Source: an uncultured Phascolarctobacterium sp. (GTDB lineage: Bacteria; Bacillota; Negativicutes; Acidaminococcales; Acidaminococcaceae). From it: DNA of 32,551 nucleotides. Positions 8,629 to 15,255 of the stretch are shown in pieces; positions within the stretch are counted from its first letter, which is position 1, and every line of letters starts with the position of its first letter. Location: assembly GCA_900547415.1 (NCBI GenBank), contig URGS01000022.1:1-32551 (forward strand), in the 5' to 3' direction. The notes below the pieces were generated by a model. The model searched no databases, had not been told where the DNA came from, and saw nothing but the letters and a program-made list of their open reading frames with translations. The position numbers and the translations under genes are program-made.

Positions 8629-8722
8629 TCTTATCAAGTTTTAAGCACCTGCGGTGTTAAAAATATGTATTCCATGTAGTTTCTAAAGTGATTTTTAAAA
8701 CAAAATTTGGAGGCGTACTAAC

Positions 8723-9715
8723 ATGAAAAAATTTATCAACGATCCCGAAAATTTAACTTCTGAATTGCTGGAAGGCTTGGCTCTGTCCAACCCTGATATT
8801 ATTTCCTTAGAGCAAGGCAACCTGGTTGTTAATAAAAAATTGAAAGATGCTGACCGTGTAACCATCGTTACCCTTGGCGGCACCGGCCATGAGCCTGCAA
8901 TCAGCGGCTTTGTTGGCGAAGGTATGGTAGATATTTCCGTAGCAGGCAACATCTTTGCTGCTCCTGGTCCTCAAGCTTGCGTAGAAGCTATTAAAATGGC
9001 TGACAAGGGTCATGGTGTTCTGTTTGTAGTTCTGAACCACGCTGGCGATATGCTGACTGGTAACCTGACTATGAAACAAATCAAAAAACTTGGCATCCCT
9101 GTAATCAAGGTTGTTACCCAAGAAGATATTGCTAACGCTCCTCGTGAAAATGCTGACGATCGTCGTGGTCTGGTTGGCTGCGTTCCTCTGTATAAAATTG
9201 CTGGTGCAGCTGCTGCAGCTGGAAAATCTTTGGAAGAGGTTGCTGCAATTGCTCAAAAATTTGCTGATAACATGGCAACCATCGCTGTTGCGACCGTAGG
9301 TGCTACCCATCCTGCAACTGGTATGGAAATTGCTCATATTGAAGAAGGTACTATGGAAGTTGGTATGGGCCAACATGGTGAAGGCGGCGGCGGTACCCAA
9401 CCTATGAAATCTGCTGATGAGACTGCAGCTATCATGATGGACGCTCTGCTGAAAGATCTGGACGTAAAAGCTGGCGAAAAACTGCTGGTTGTTATCAATG
9501 GCAGCGGCGCTACCACTCTTATGGAGCAACTGATCGTATTCCGTGCTTGCCATAAATTCCTGGCAGAAAAAGGCATTGAAGTTGCTGCAAGCGTAGTCGG
9601 TGAAGTCCTGACTGTTCAAGAGACAGCTGGCTTCCAAATGTTCATCGCTCGTATGGATGATGAGATGCTGGGTTATTGGAATGCTCCTTGCCGCACTCCT
9701 TATTATAAGAACTAA
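8723..9715 (+). CDS. dhaK: DhaK-type substrate-binding subunit of a dihydroxyacetone-kinase-family kinase
   Basis: This 330-aa subunit binds a short-chain ketose covalently and presents it to DhaL for phosphorylation. The active-site residues known from E. coli DhaK fall at the same positions: H56 in LGGTGHEPA, D109 in LNHAGDM and H218 in MGQHGEGG, the histidine that forms the hemiaminal. The motif after H218 (GEGGGGTQP) differs from what I recall of E. coli DhaK (GEPG), so the substrate may not be dihydroxyacetone. The start has GGAGG upstream. It follows dhaL by 94 nt, and the gap holds a small hairpin but no clear terminator. Related kinases act on erythrulose and other ketoses; the aldolase next door argues for a larger substrate. 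Confidence 0.9.
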   Translation: MKKFINDPENLTSELLEGLALSNPDIISLEQGNLVVNKKLKDADRVTIVTLGGTGHEPAISGFVGEGMVDISVAGNIFAAPGPQACVEAIKMADKGHGVLFVVLNHAGDMLTGNLTMKQIKKLGIPVIKVVTQEDIANAPRENADDRRGLVGCVPLYKIAGAAAAAGKSLEEVAAIAQKFADNMATIAVATVGATHPATGMEIAHIEEGTMEVGMGQHGEGGGGTQPMKSADETAAIMMDALLKDLDVKAGEKLLVVINGSGATTLMEQLIVFRACHKFLAEKGIEVAASVVGEVLTVQETAGFQMFIARMDDEMLGYWNAPCRTPYYKN

Positions 9716-9841
9716 TTCATAAGCGTCACGCTATAGCACAGCATCTTTTTTGTCAGGACTCCTAGACGTACTAGTCAGTACGCTGTCGTCGTCCTTCCTC
9801 AAATCTGCTGCACTCTAGCGTGCCGTGGCGTTATATGAATT
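9714..9841 (+). repeat. 128-bp nested palindromic intergenic element
   Basis: The outer arms AATTCATA (9714-9721) and TATGAATT (9834-9841) enclose CACGCTA (9727-9733) / TAGCGTG (9816-9822), then CAGCA / TGCTG, AGGAC / GTCCT, and a central GACGTAC / GTAC hairpin around 9765-9787. The whole unit could fold as one long cruciform or RNA hairpin. It overlaps the dhaK stop codon. It is built like a REP/ERIC/MITE-type repeat, but no second copy is in the window and I do not recognise the family. There is no T-tract, so it is not a simple terminator. Confidence 0.65.
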
Positions 9842-9883
9842 TCTAGTGCATTAGAGGACATCGTGATTTTTGTTGTTATTATG

Positions 9884-9897
9884 TTCATTTAAATGAA
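9884..9897 (+). promoter_or_regulatory. Perfect 14-bp palindrome, candidate operator
   Basis: TTCATTTAAATGAA is a perfect inverted repeat in the intergenic region before the lsrF-like gene. It could be an operator for the SorC-type regulator encoded at 11221; this is inference from position and symmetry. No convincing promoter hexamers are visible around it. Confidence 0.4.
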
Positions 9898-9938
9898 ATA
9901 CTTAGGTGCTGTCTCTCCTGCATTTCTATAGTAGATTA

Positions 9939-10011
9939 GCCTCTCCTTTTAAAGAGACAAGGTGAACTGGCCGTTGGCAATGACGGAGAGGCGGCGCACT
10001 TCTAAAGGAGA
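9939..10011 (+). promoter_or_regulatory. Structured 5' leader that can sequester the ribosome-binding site
   Basis: GCCTCTCC (9939-9946) pairs perfectly with GGAGAGGC (9985-9992), closing a ~38-nt domain. The overlapping stretch TCTCCTTT (9942-9949) pairs equally well with AAAGGAGA (10004-10011), which is the Shine-Dalgarno of the next gene. The two helices exclude each other, the usual logic of a translational riboswitch. The enclosed purine-rich segment (9951-9984) matches no riboswitch class I know. This is a candidate only. Confidence 0.45.
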
Positions 10012-10020
10012 TTTAAAACT

Positions 10021-10902
10021 ATGGCAGATAAAGATGGTAACATCTTAGCAAAAGATTATGGTATTGGCATTGCTCCCCCTGAGCGCAAATTCCCTGTAAA
10101 GGGTATGAGCAGCGTTGGCTGGGGTATGCAAAGCCGTTTAGCTACTATTTTTGGTGATGATGGACGCACTATTATGCTGGCCTTCGACCATGGCTACATT
10201 ATGGGCTCCACTGCAGGTCTTGAGCGTCTTGACCTGGTTGTTCCTCCCCTTATGCAATATGCAGATTGCCTGATGGCAACCCGCGGCGCACTGCGCGCTT
10301 GCATTCCCTCCAACAATCACAAGGCTATTGCTCTGCGCTGTACTGCTGATACCAGCGTGCTGAAGGACGATATGAGCTTTGGTACCGTTGGTGTTGATAT
10401 TGAGGATGCAATCCGTATGAATGCTTCCTGCATGGCAGTGCAATGCTTTGTAGGCTCTGAAGGAGAAATTGATTCCTTGAGAAACCTTTCCTACTATGTA
10501 AACCAAGGCGAACGTTTTGGTATTCCCGTTCTGGGTGTAGTGGCTGTAGGCAAGGAAATGGAGCGTACTACCCGTTACTTCTCTCTGGCAACCCGTTTGC
10601 TGGCTGAGCAGGGGGCTCATATTATCAAAACCTATTACTGCGATAACTTTGAACAGGTTACTGCTGCTTGCCCGGTGCCCATCGTTATTGCCGGCGGCAA
10701 GAAGATTCCGGAAAATAAAGCTCTGGAAATGGCATACCGTGCAGTTAACGAAGGTGCTGCTGGCGTAGATATGGGACGCAACGTTCTTCAATCCGAGTGC
10801 CCCAGTGCAATGCTGCAGGCAATTCGTATGGTTGTCCATGAAAATGCTAAGCCGGAAGAGGCGTTCCACGCTTATGAATTATTGAAGAAGGACGTGAAAT
10901 AA
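10021..10902 (+). CDS. LsrF-like class I aldolase/thiolase (3-hydroxy-5-phosphonooxypentane-2,4-dione thiolase family)
   Basis: This 293-aa TIM-barrel protein belongs to the DeoC/LacD/FbaB superfamily and is close to E. coli LsrF, which uses CoA to cleave the phosphorylated AI-2 derivative into acetyl-CoA and dihydroxyacetone phosphate. Visible family segments are GWGMQSRL (~34-40), MLAFDHGY (~52-59), ATRGALR, GKEM (~177), RYFSLATRL and IVIAGGKK. The Schiff-base lysine is K203 in HIIKTYY, the same position as in LsrF. AAAGGAG lies 10 nt before the ATG. The neighbours are a DhaK/DhaL kinase, a small VOC protein and an LsrR-like regulator. The substrate is probably a phosphorylated 4- or 5-carbon keto sugar; AI-2 itself is one possibility. 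Confidence 0.85.
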   Translation: MADKDGNILAKDYGIGIAPPERKFPVKGMSSVGWGMQSRLATIFGDDGRTIMLAFDHGYIMGSTAGLERLDLVVPPLMQYADCLMATRGALRACIPSNNHKAIALRCTADTSVLKDDMSFGTVGVDIEDAIRMNASCMAVQCFVGSEGEIDSLRNLSYYVNQGERFGIPVLGVVAVGKEMERTTRYFSLATRLLAEQGAHIIKTYYCDNFEQVTAACPVPIVIAGGKKIPENKALEMAYRAVNEGAAGVDMGRNVLQSECPSAMLQAIRMVVHENAKPEEAFHAYELLKKDVK

Positions 10903-11220
10903 ATGAAAGAATTTATGCATATTGGTGTTCCGACAGATATTTCCCGCGAAGGCGAGTTCTATGCTGAAGGCATTAAAACTCATATCGTAGCTCCCGAAAC
11001 TAACGAATTCCATATTGAGTATCTGCGTTTTGAAAAGGATACTCCGCTGCCGGAAGAGCTGCAAACTCTGGTACACGTTGCCTATAAAGTAGATGACCTG
11101 GATAAACAGCTGCAGGAAAACAAGGTTATTGTTGAACCATGGATGGCTGATGAGCACACCCGTATAGCTTTCGTTATGAAGGACGGCATTCTGTTCGAAT
11201 TGATGGAAGAAGTAAAATAA
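10903..11220 (+). CDS. Small VOC (glyoxalase/bleomycin-resistance fold) protein
   Basis: This 105-residue protein starts one base after the lsrF-like stop codon, so it is surely co-translated. MHIGVPTD at the N-terminus, FHIEYLRFEKDTPLP in the middle, VHVAYKVDDLDKQL and the final ILFELMEEV give the beta-alpha-beta-beta-beta pattern and candidate metal ligands (H6, H58 region, E98 region) of a vicinal oxygen chelate domain. VOC enzymes isomerise or epimerise 2-keto compounds. Here it could prepare the phosphorylated substrate for the aldolase, the step LsrG performs in the Lsr pathway; LsrG has a different fold, so this would be analogous, not homologous. Confidence 0.7.
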   Translation: MKEFMHIGVPTDISREGEFYAEGIKTHIVAPETNEFHIEYLRFEKDTPLPEELQTLVHVAYKVDDLDKQLQENKVIVEPWMADEHTRIAFVMKDGILFELMEEVK

Positions 11221-12132
11221 TTGAGGCTTAGTGCAAGAGAACGTGCACAGCTTATTGCTGCTGCCCGTTTATATTATGAAGACAATTTGACTCAGGCTGA
11301 AATTGCCAAGCGACTGGGCGTATCCCGTCCTATAGTCAGCAAAATGCTGACTCGCGCCAGGGAGGTTGGCATAGTGCATATTGAAATTCGTGGCGGTGAT
11401 GATCAGGATTCAGATGTTTTGGAACAGCTGCAGCGTAAATATGGACTCAGCGGTGGTTTGGTGCTGCCTAATGGTAAGCCTTTGCTTGAACAGGCTGCAC
11501 GTTATTTAGCTTTAGAGACAGCTGCAGATAAAAATCTTGGCTTAGGCTGGGGTTATTTAGCTGGCGATATTGTGGAGAAAATGTCTGCTACTAAGCTCCA
11601 TAATCAGGATGGATTTATTTATCCTTTGATAGGCCATGCTCATTTTAATATTAATGGCTATCATCCTGACCAACTGGTACGCAGATGGGGGGAAACTATG
11701 GGAAGAGTTCCATATTATCTGAATTGTCCGGCTCTGCCTGATTCAGTAGAGCAGCGAGATGCCTTGGAGGTTACTGCTGATTATCAGGTGGTGCAGGCTC
11801 TGTGGGGGCAAATGGATGCTTCTATTATTTTCCTCCGTAATTTTCCTAGCGTACCTGATGAAGGTACGGCCACTCGTTTTGGTGATGCACTGCAAAAGCA
11901 AAGAGCTGTCGGAAGCTTTTTGTCCTACTATTTCAATGAGAGAGGCGAATTTATTAGCGGTAATAATGATTATTGCCTGCATATTCCCTTGGCGTTGCTG
12001 CGTCGCTGCCGTAAAATTGTAGGTGTTGGCTTGAATGTAGGTGTCAAAGCCTTGCGAGGAGCTTTAGCAACTGGTCTTATTACTCATCTGGTTGTAAGCA
12101 GAGAACAGGCTCAAGAGCTTTTAGGAGACTAA
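11221..12132 (+). CDS. SorC/LsrR-family sugar-binding transcriptional regulator
   Basis: This is a 303-aa regulator. The N-terminal helix-turn-helix is LTQAEIAKRLGVSRPIVSKMLTRAREVGIV (~24-52; quoted in parts: TQAEIAKRLG, then SRPIVSKML). The rest is the SorC effector domain that binds phosphorylated sugars, with GLGWGYLAGDI near 104 and VGVGLNVGVKALRGAL near the end. The likely start is TTG at 11221, immediately after the preceding stop codon, with GGAAG upstream; no better start is in frame. Encoded last in the cluster, it probably controls it in response to a phosphorylated intermediate. Candidate sites are the direct repeat at 7951-7971 and the palindromes at 9884 and 12219. Confidence 0.85.
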   Translation: MRLSARERAQLIAAARLYYEDNLTQAEIAKRLGVSRPIVSKMLTRAREVGIVHIEIRGGDDQDSDVLEQLQRKYGLSGGLVLPNGKPLLEQAARYLALETAADKNLGLGWGYLAGDIVEKMSATKLHNQDGFIYPLIGHAHFNINGYHPDQLVRRWGETMGRVPYYLNCPALPDSVEQRDALEVTADYQVVQALWGQMDASIIFLRNFPSVPDEGTATRFGDALQKQRAVGSFLSYYFNERGEFISGNNDYCLHIPLALLRRCRKIVGVGLNVGVKALRGALATGLITHLVVSREQAQELLGD

Positions 12133-12142
12133 GCTATAAATC

Positions 12143-12183
12143 AAATGGAGTTGTCAAAAGTGACAGCTCCATTTTGTTTTTTC
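12143..12183 (+). terminator. Intrinsic terminator of the dhaL-sorC cluster
   Basis: AAATGGAGTTGTCA (12143-12156) pairs with TGACAGCTCCATTT (12161-12174), with one G-U pair and a 4-nt AAAG loop, followed by TGTTTTTT. Confidence 0.85.
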
Positions 12184-12218
12184 TGAGAAGAACTTATTTG
12201 ACTAATCTTGTAAAGTTC

Positions 12219-12234
12219 TGAACAATACTGTTCA
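12219..12234 (+). promoter_or_regulatory. Palindrome upstream of the trpX-type operon, candidate operator
   Basis: TGAACA-ATAC-TGTTCA is a perfect 6-bp inverted repeat with a 4-nt spacer, 36 bp upstream of the -35 element. A GAACA half-site also occurs, on the minus strand, in the dhaL promoter. The protein that binds here is unknown; the adjacent SorC regulator is a possibility. Confidence 0.4.
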
Positions 12235-12270
12235 AAGCTTTAAAAATTTCTGGCAATTCGTATATTTTTG

Positions 12271-12299
12271 TTTACAATAAATAAGAAAAGGCATAAAAT
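12271..12299 (+). promoter_or_regulatory. Promoter of the ABC-transporter operon
   Basis: The -35 TTTACA (12271-12276), 17-nt spacer and -10 TAAAAT (12294-12299) are the same hexamers and spacing as in the dhaL promoter. Confidence 0.65.
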
Positions 12300-12346
12300 T
12301 AACACATCCATATTATTAATTTTTGTAGAATGGAAGGATGGTAGTT

Positions 12347-13354
12347 ATGATTTCTTGGAAAAATAAGAAAATGAAGGCGTTGACTGCTGCGTTGATGATG
12401 ACTTTGGCTATGGGTGCTCTTGGCTGTGGTGGCGATAATAAGGCTGAAACAGGCAAGGATGCAAAGGTTAGTGTAGGTATTGTGCAATTAGTTGAGCACG
12501 CTGCTCTGGATTCTGCTAATAAAGGCTTTGTAGATGGCCTGGCAGGCAAGGGCTTTAAGGAAGGTCAAAATATTACCTTTGACAAGCAAAACGCTCAGGC
12601 TGACCAGTCAAATCTGCAGAATATTGCTCATCGCTTTGTAAATAACAAGGTAAATCTTATCTGCGCTATTGCAACTCCTGCAGCGCAAACTGTTGCTAAT
12701 GTAACTAGCGATATTCCTATTGTAGCAACAGCTGTTACTGACTATGAAGCTGCTAAGTTGATTAAGTCTAATGATAAGCCTGGTACTAATGTTACTGGTA
12801 CCAGCGATATGAATCCTGTTAAGGAGCAGCTGGAGCTTTTGCTCAAAATTGCGCCTAATGCTAAGTCTGTAGGCACTATTTACTGTTCCAGTGAGGTTAA
12901 CTCTCAGTTACAGGTAGACATGCTTAAGGCTGCTGCTAAGGATAAAAATATCGTTATTAAAGAGGCTACTGTTTCTACTGTTAACGATATCCAACAGGCT
13001 GCTCATAGCTTAGTAGGCGAGGTTGATGCTCTGTATATTCCAACAGATAACGTAATGGCTTCTGCTGTACCCACTCTTATTAGTGTAACTGATGAAGCTA
13101 AGCTTCCTGTAATTGCAGGTGAAGGCTCCATGGTTAAGGCTGGTTGTCTGGCAACCTTAGGTATTGACTACTATAAACTGGGTGTCCAAACTGGTGAAAT
13201 GGCTGCTGATATCCTGTCTGGCAAAGCTAAGCCGGAGACAATGGCTATTCAGCATCAAAAGGAATTTAAAGCAACTATTAACACAAAGGCTGCCGAGAAG
13301 ATTGGTCTTAAGCTGCCTGAAGATGTGCTTAAAAATGCAGAGCTCGTTAAATAA
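12347..13354 (+). CDS. ABC transporter substrate-binding lipoprotein, TrpX-like (PF04392 type)
   Basis: This 335-aa extracytoplasmic lipoprotein has a basic N-terminus, a hydrophobic stretch and the lipobox ALGC, with lipidated cysteine C27. The mature part has the two-lobe periplasmic-binding fold of ABC_sub_bind proteins: VSVGIVQLVEHAALD, ICAIATPAAQT, VGTIYCSSEVNS, DALYIPTDNVMASA and GIDYYKLGVQTGEMA. Characterised relatives (TrpX of streptococci) bind tryptophan or other aromatic amino acids. I chose ATG 12347 because AAGGA lies 8-9 nt upstream; ATG 12338 overlaps that site. The permease and ATPase genes follow, after a hairpin. Confidence 0.85.
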   Translation: MISWKNKKMKALTAALMMTLAMGALGCGGDNKAETGKDAKVSVGIVQLVEHAALDSANKGFVDGLAGKGFKEGQNITFDKQNAQADQSNLQNIAHRFVNNKVNLICAIATPAAQTVANVTSDIPIVATAVTDYEAAKLIKSNDKPGTNVTGTSDMNPVKEQLELLLKIAPNAKSVGTIYCSSEVNSQLQVDMLKAAAKDKNIVIKEATVSTVNDIQQAAHSLVGEVDALYIPTDNVMASAVPTLISVTDEAKLPVIAGEGSMVKAGCLATLGIDYYKLGVQTGEMAADILSGKAKPETMAIQHQKEFKATINTKAAEKIGLKLPEDVLKNAELVK

Positions 13355-13366
13355 TAAGTAAATTTG

Positions 13367-13400
13367 AGAAGTCTGCCGAGTTTTGGCAGGCTTCTTTTTC
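13367..13400 (+). terminator. Intra-operon attenuator/terminator between binding protein and permease
   Basis: AGAAGTCTGCC (13367-13377) pairs with GGCAGGCTTCT (13385-13395) with one G-U pair, followed by TTTTTC. A partly read-through terminator here would give more binding protein than membrane components, as in many ABC operons. Confidence 0.7.
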
Positions 13401-13427
13401 TGATAAAGCGTGGATAAGGAGATTGTT

Positions 13428-14312
13428 ATGATTGATTTGTTGATTCCTACAGTTGCTCAGGGTTTGTTATGGGCGGTTATGGCCTTGGGTGTATATATTA
13501 CATTTAGAGTTCTTGATATTGCTGATCTTACTGTGGAGGGCAGCTTTCCTTTAGGTGCAGCTACTGCTGCCGCTATGATGGTTGCTGGCTATGGGCCCGG
13601 CGTATCCTTTTTGGCAGCCTTTCTGGCAGGTACGTTGGCAGGCGTTATTACTGGACTTTTGCATACTAAAATGAAAATTCCGGCTCTCTTGGCAGGTATT
13701 TTGACTATGATTGCTTTGTATTCCGTAAATCTGCGTGTTATGGGCAAGGCAAACCTGTCTCTTTTGGGCGTTGATACAGCCTTCAAGCTGGCAAAATCTG
13801 CATTAGGAATGAATACTGCACAGACTACATTAGTTGTTGGTTTAGTAGTAACTGTAGCTGTTGGTGTTTTCCTATATTGGTTCTTTGGCACTGAAATTGG
13901 TGCTGCCATTCGTGCAACTGGCTTCAACCAACAAATGATTCGTGCTCAAGGCATTAATACTGACCATACTATTATTCTCGGTCTGCTGCTAAGCAACGGC
14001 TTGGTTGCTGTTTCCGGTGCTCTTGTAGCTCAAAGCAATGGTTTTGCTGATGTAGGCATGGGTACTGGTACCATCGTTATTGGTTTGGCATCCGTTATTA
14101 TCGGCGAAGTGCTCTTTGGCACCCGCAGCTTTAAAAACTGCCTGATTTCCGTTGTTTTAGGCTCTGTTGTTTACCGTATTGTTATTGCGGCAGTACTGGC
14201 TATGGGTATGCCGCCTAATGATTTGAAGCTCTTTACTTCTGTATTGGTGGCAATTGCTCTGTCTCTGCCCCTGATCAAAGCTAAATTAAATTCCAGAAAG
14301 GTGGTTGGCTAA
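13428..14312 (+). CDS. ABC transporter permease, TrpY-like
   Basis: This 294-aa integral membrane protein of the LivH/BPD_transp_2 kind has about eight hydrophobic segments. The family segment FRVLDIADLTVEGSFPLGAA lies near the N-terminus, and GTEIGAAIRATG with RAQGIN follow in the cytoplasmic loop that contacts the ATPase (~158-185). The ATG at 13428 has AAGGAG 6 nt upstream; an earlier in-frame start overlaps that site. It directly adjoins the ATPase gene (the next ATG begins right after the stop codon). Confidence 0.88.
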   Translation: MIDLLIPTVAQGLLWAVMALGVYITFRVLDIADLTVEGSFPLGAATAAAMMVAGYGPGVSFLAAFLAGTLAGVITGLLHTKMKIPALLAGILTMIALYSVNLRVMGKANLSLLGVDTAFKLAKSALGMNTAQTTLVVGLVVTVAVGVFLYWFFGTEIGAAIRATGFNQQMIRAQGINTDHTIILGLLLSNGLVAVSGALVAQSNGFADVGMGTGTIVIGLASVIIGEVLFGTRSFKNCLISVVLGSVVYRIVIAAVLAMGMPPNDLKLFTSVLVAIALSLPLIKAKLNSRKVVG

Positions 14313-15107
14313 ATGTTACATGTAGATAATATTTTTAAAACTTTCTTCCCTGGAACTATTAACGAAAAGAAAGCACTTCAGGGTTTGTCCCTTCATCTGG
14401 AACCTGGCGACTTTGTTACCGTAATCGGCGGCAATGGCGCAGGTAAATCCACTATGCTTAATGCTATCGCAGGCGTTTTTCCTATTGATAAGGGCAGTAT
14501 CATTATTGATGGCGAAGATATTACTAAAAAGCCGGAGCACAAGCGTGCTAAATATATTGGACGTGTATTCCAGGATCCTATGCTTGGTACTGCTGCAGGT
14601 ATGCAGATTGAGGAAAATCTTTCTATTGCTGCACGCCGCGGTGAACGTCCAGGTTTTGCCTGGAGTTTGCCTGAGGAGCAGCATAACCGCTTCTATGAGC
14701 TGCTGAAAGAGCTTGATTTAGGTCTGGAAAATCGTATGACTGCCAAGGTTGGCCTTTTGAGCGGCGGTCAGCGTCAGGCCTTGACTCTTTTGATGGCAAC
14801 TCTTAAAAAGCCTAAGCTGCTGCTTTTGGATGAGCACACTGCAGCCCTTGATCCCAAAACTGCTGCTAAGGTACTGGCCCTTACGGAAAAAATTGTTACT
14901 CGTGATAATCTGACTACTCTGATGATTACTCATAATATGCGCGATGCTCTGCGCTATGGCAATCGTCTGATTATGCTCCATAATGGACGCGTCATCATTG
15001 ACGTTAAGGGTGAGGATAAAAAGCATCTGGAGATTCCAGACCTTTTAGAAATGTTCGAAAAGGCCAGCGGTGCAGAAATGGCAAGCGACCGTCTGCTTTT
15101 GGGATAA
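14313..15107 (+). CDS. ABC transporter ATP-binding protein, TrpZ-like
   Basis: This 264-aa ATPase energises the importer. Walker A is GGNGAGKST (~42-50), the Q-loop is VFQDPMLGTAAG, the signature is LLSGGQRQA, Walker B is LLLLDEHTAALDP and the H-loop is MITHNM. The histidine after the Walker B glutamate (DEH instead of DEP) is common in this subfamily. The ATG follows the permease stop codon without a gap, with AAAGGTGG upstream, so the two are translationally coupled. Confidence 0.93.
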   Translation: MLHVDNIFKTFFPGTINEKKALQGLSLHLEPGDFVTVIGGNGAGKSTMLNAIAGVFPIDKGSIIIDGEDITKKPEHKRAKYIGRVFQDPMLGTAAGMQIEENLSIAARRGERPGFAWSLPEEQHNRFYELLKELDLGLENRMTAKVGLLSGGQRQALTLLMATLKKPKLLLLDEHTAALDPKTAAKVLALTEKIVTRDNLTTLMITHNMRDALRYGNRLIMLHNGRVIIDVKGEDKKHLEIPDLLEMFEKASGAEMASDRLLLG

Positions 15108-15127
15108 GTACAATATTGACAAATACA

Positions 15128-15177
15128 AAGACCACATCTACAGCGTTGGCTATAATGCTGCGGATGCGGTCTTTTGC
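15128..15177 (+). terminator. Intrinsic terminator of the ABC-transporter operon
   Basis: AAGACCACATC (15128-15138) pairs with GATGCGGTCTT (15163-15173) with one mismatch; CAGC/GCTG pairing continues inside. It is followed by TTTTGC. Confidence 0.7.
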
Positions 15178-15255
15178 TATAAAAAGTTAAAAGACGTGCC
15201 AAAATTACTTAAATACATTATAATAGATATAATATTTAAACTTTTGGAGGACTTT

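Noticed and set aside
8639..8662. Hairpin between dhaL and dhaK as a terminator
   Set aside because: The TTTTAA/TTAAAA and CACC/GGTG pairing is followed by ATATG, not by T residues, and the two subunits need to be made together.
8807..9637. A 276-codon open frame on the minus strand opposite dhaK (and similar long ones opposite the lsrF-like gene and hemL)
   Set aside because: The plus-strand genes carry exact family active-site residues, the antisense frames have no recognisable domain, and their length follows from the codon bias of the sense genes.
15070..15255. N-terminal extension of the HAD phosphatase frame back into the ABC ATPase gene
   Set aside because: The extension runs across a terminator hairpin, has no family sequence, and TTGGAGG directly before 15256 fixes the start.
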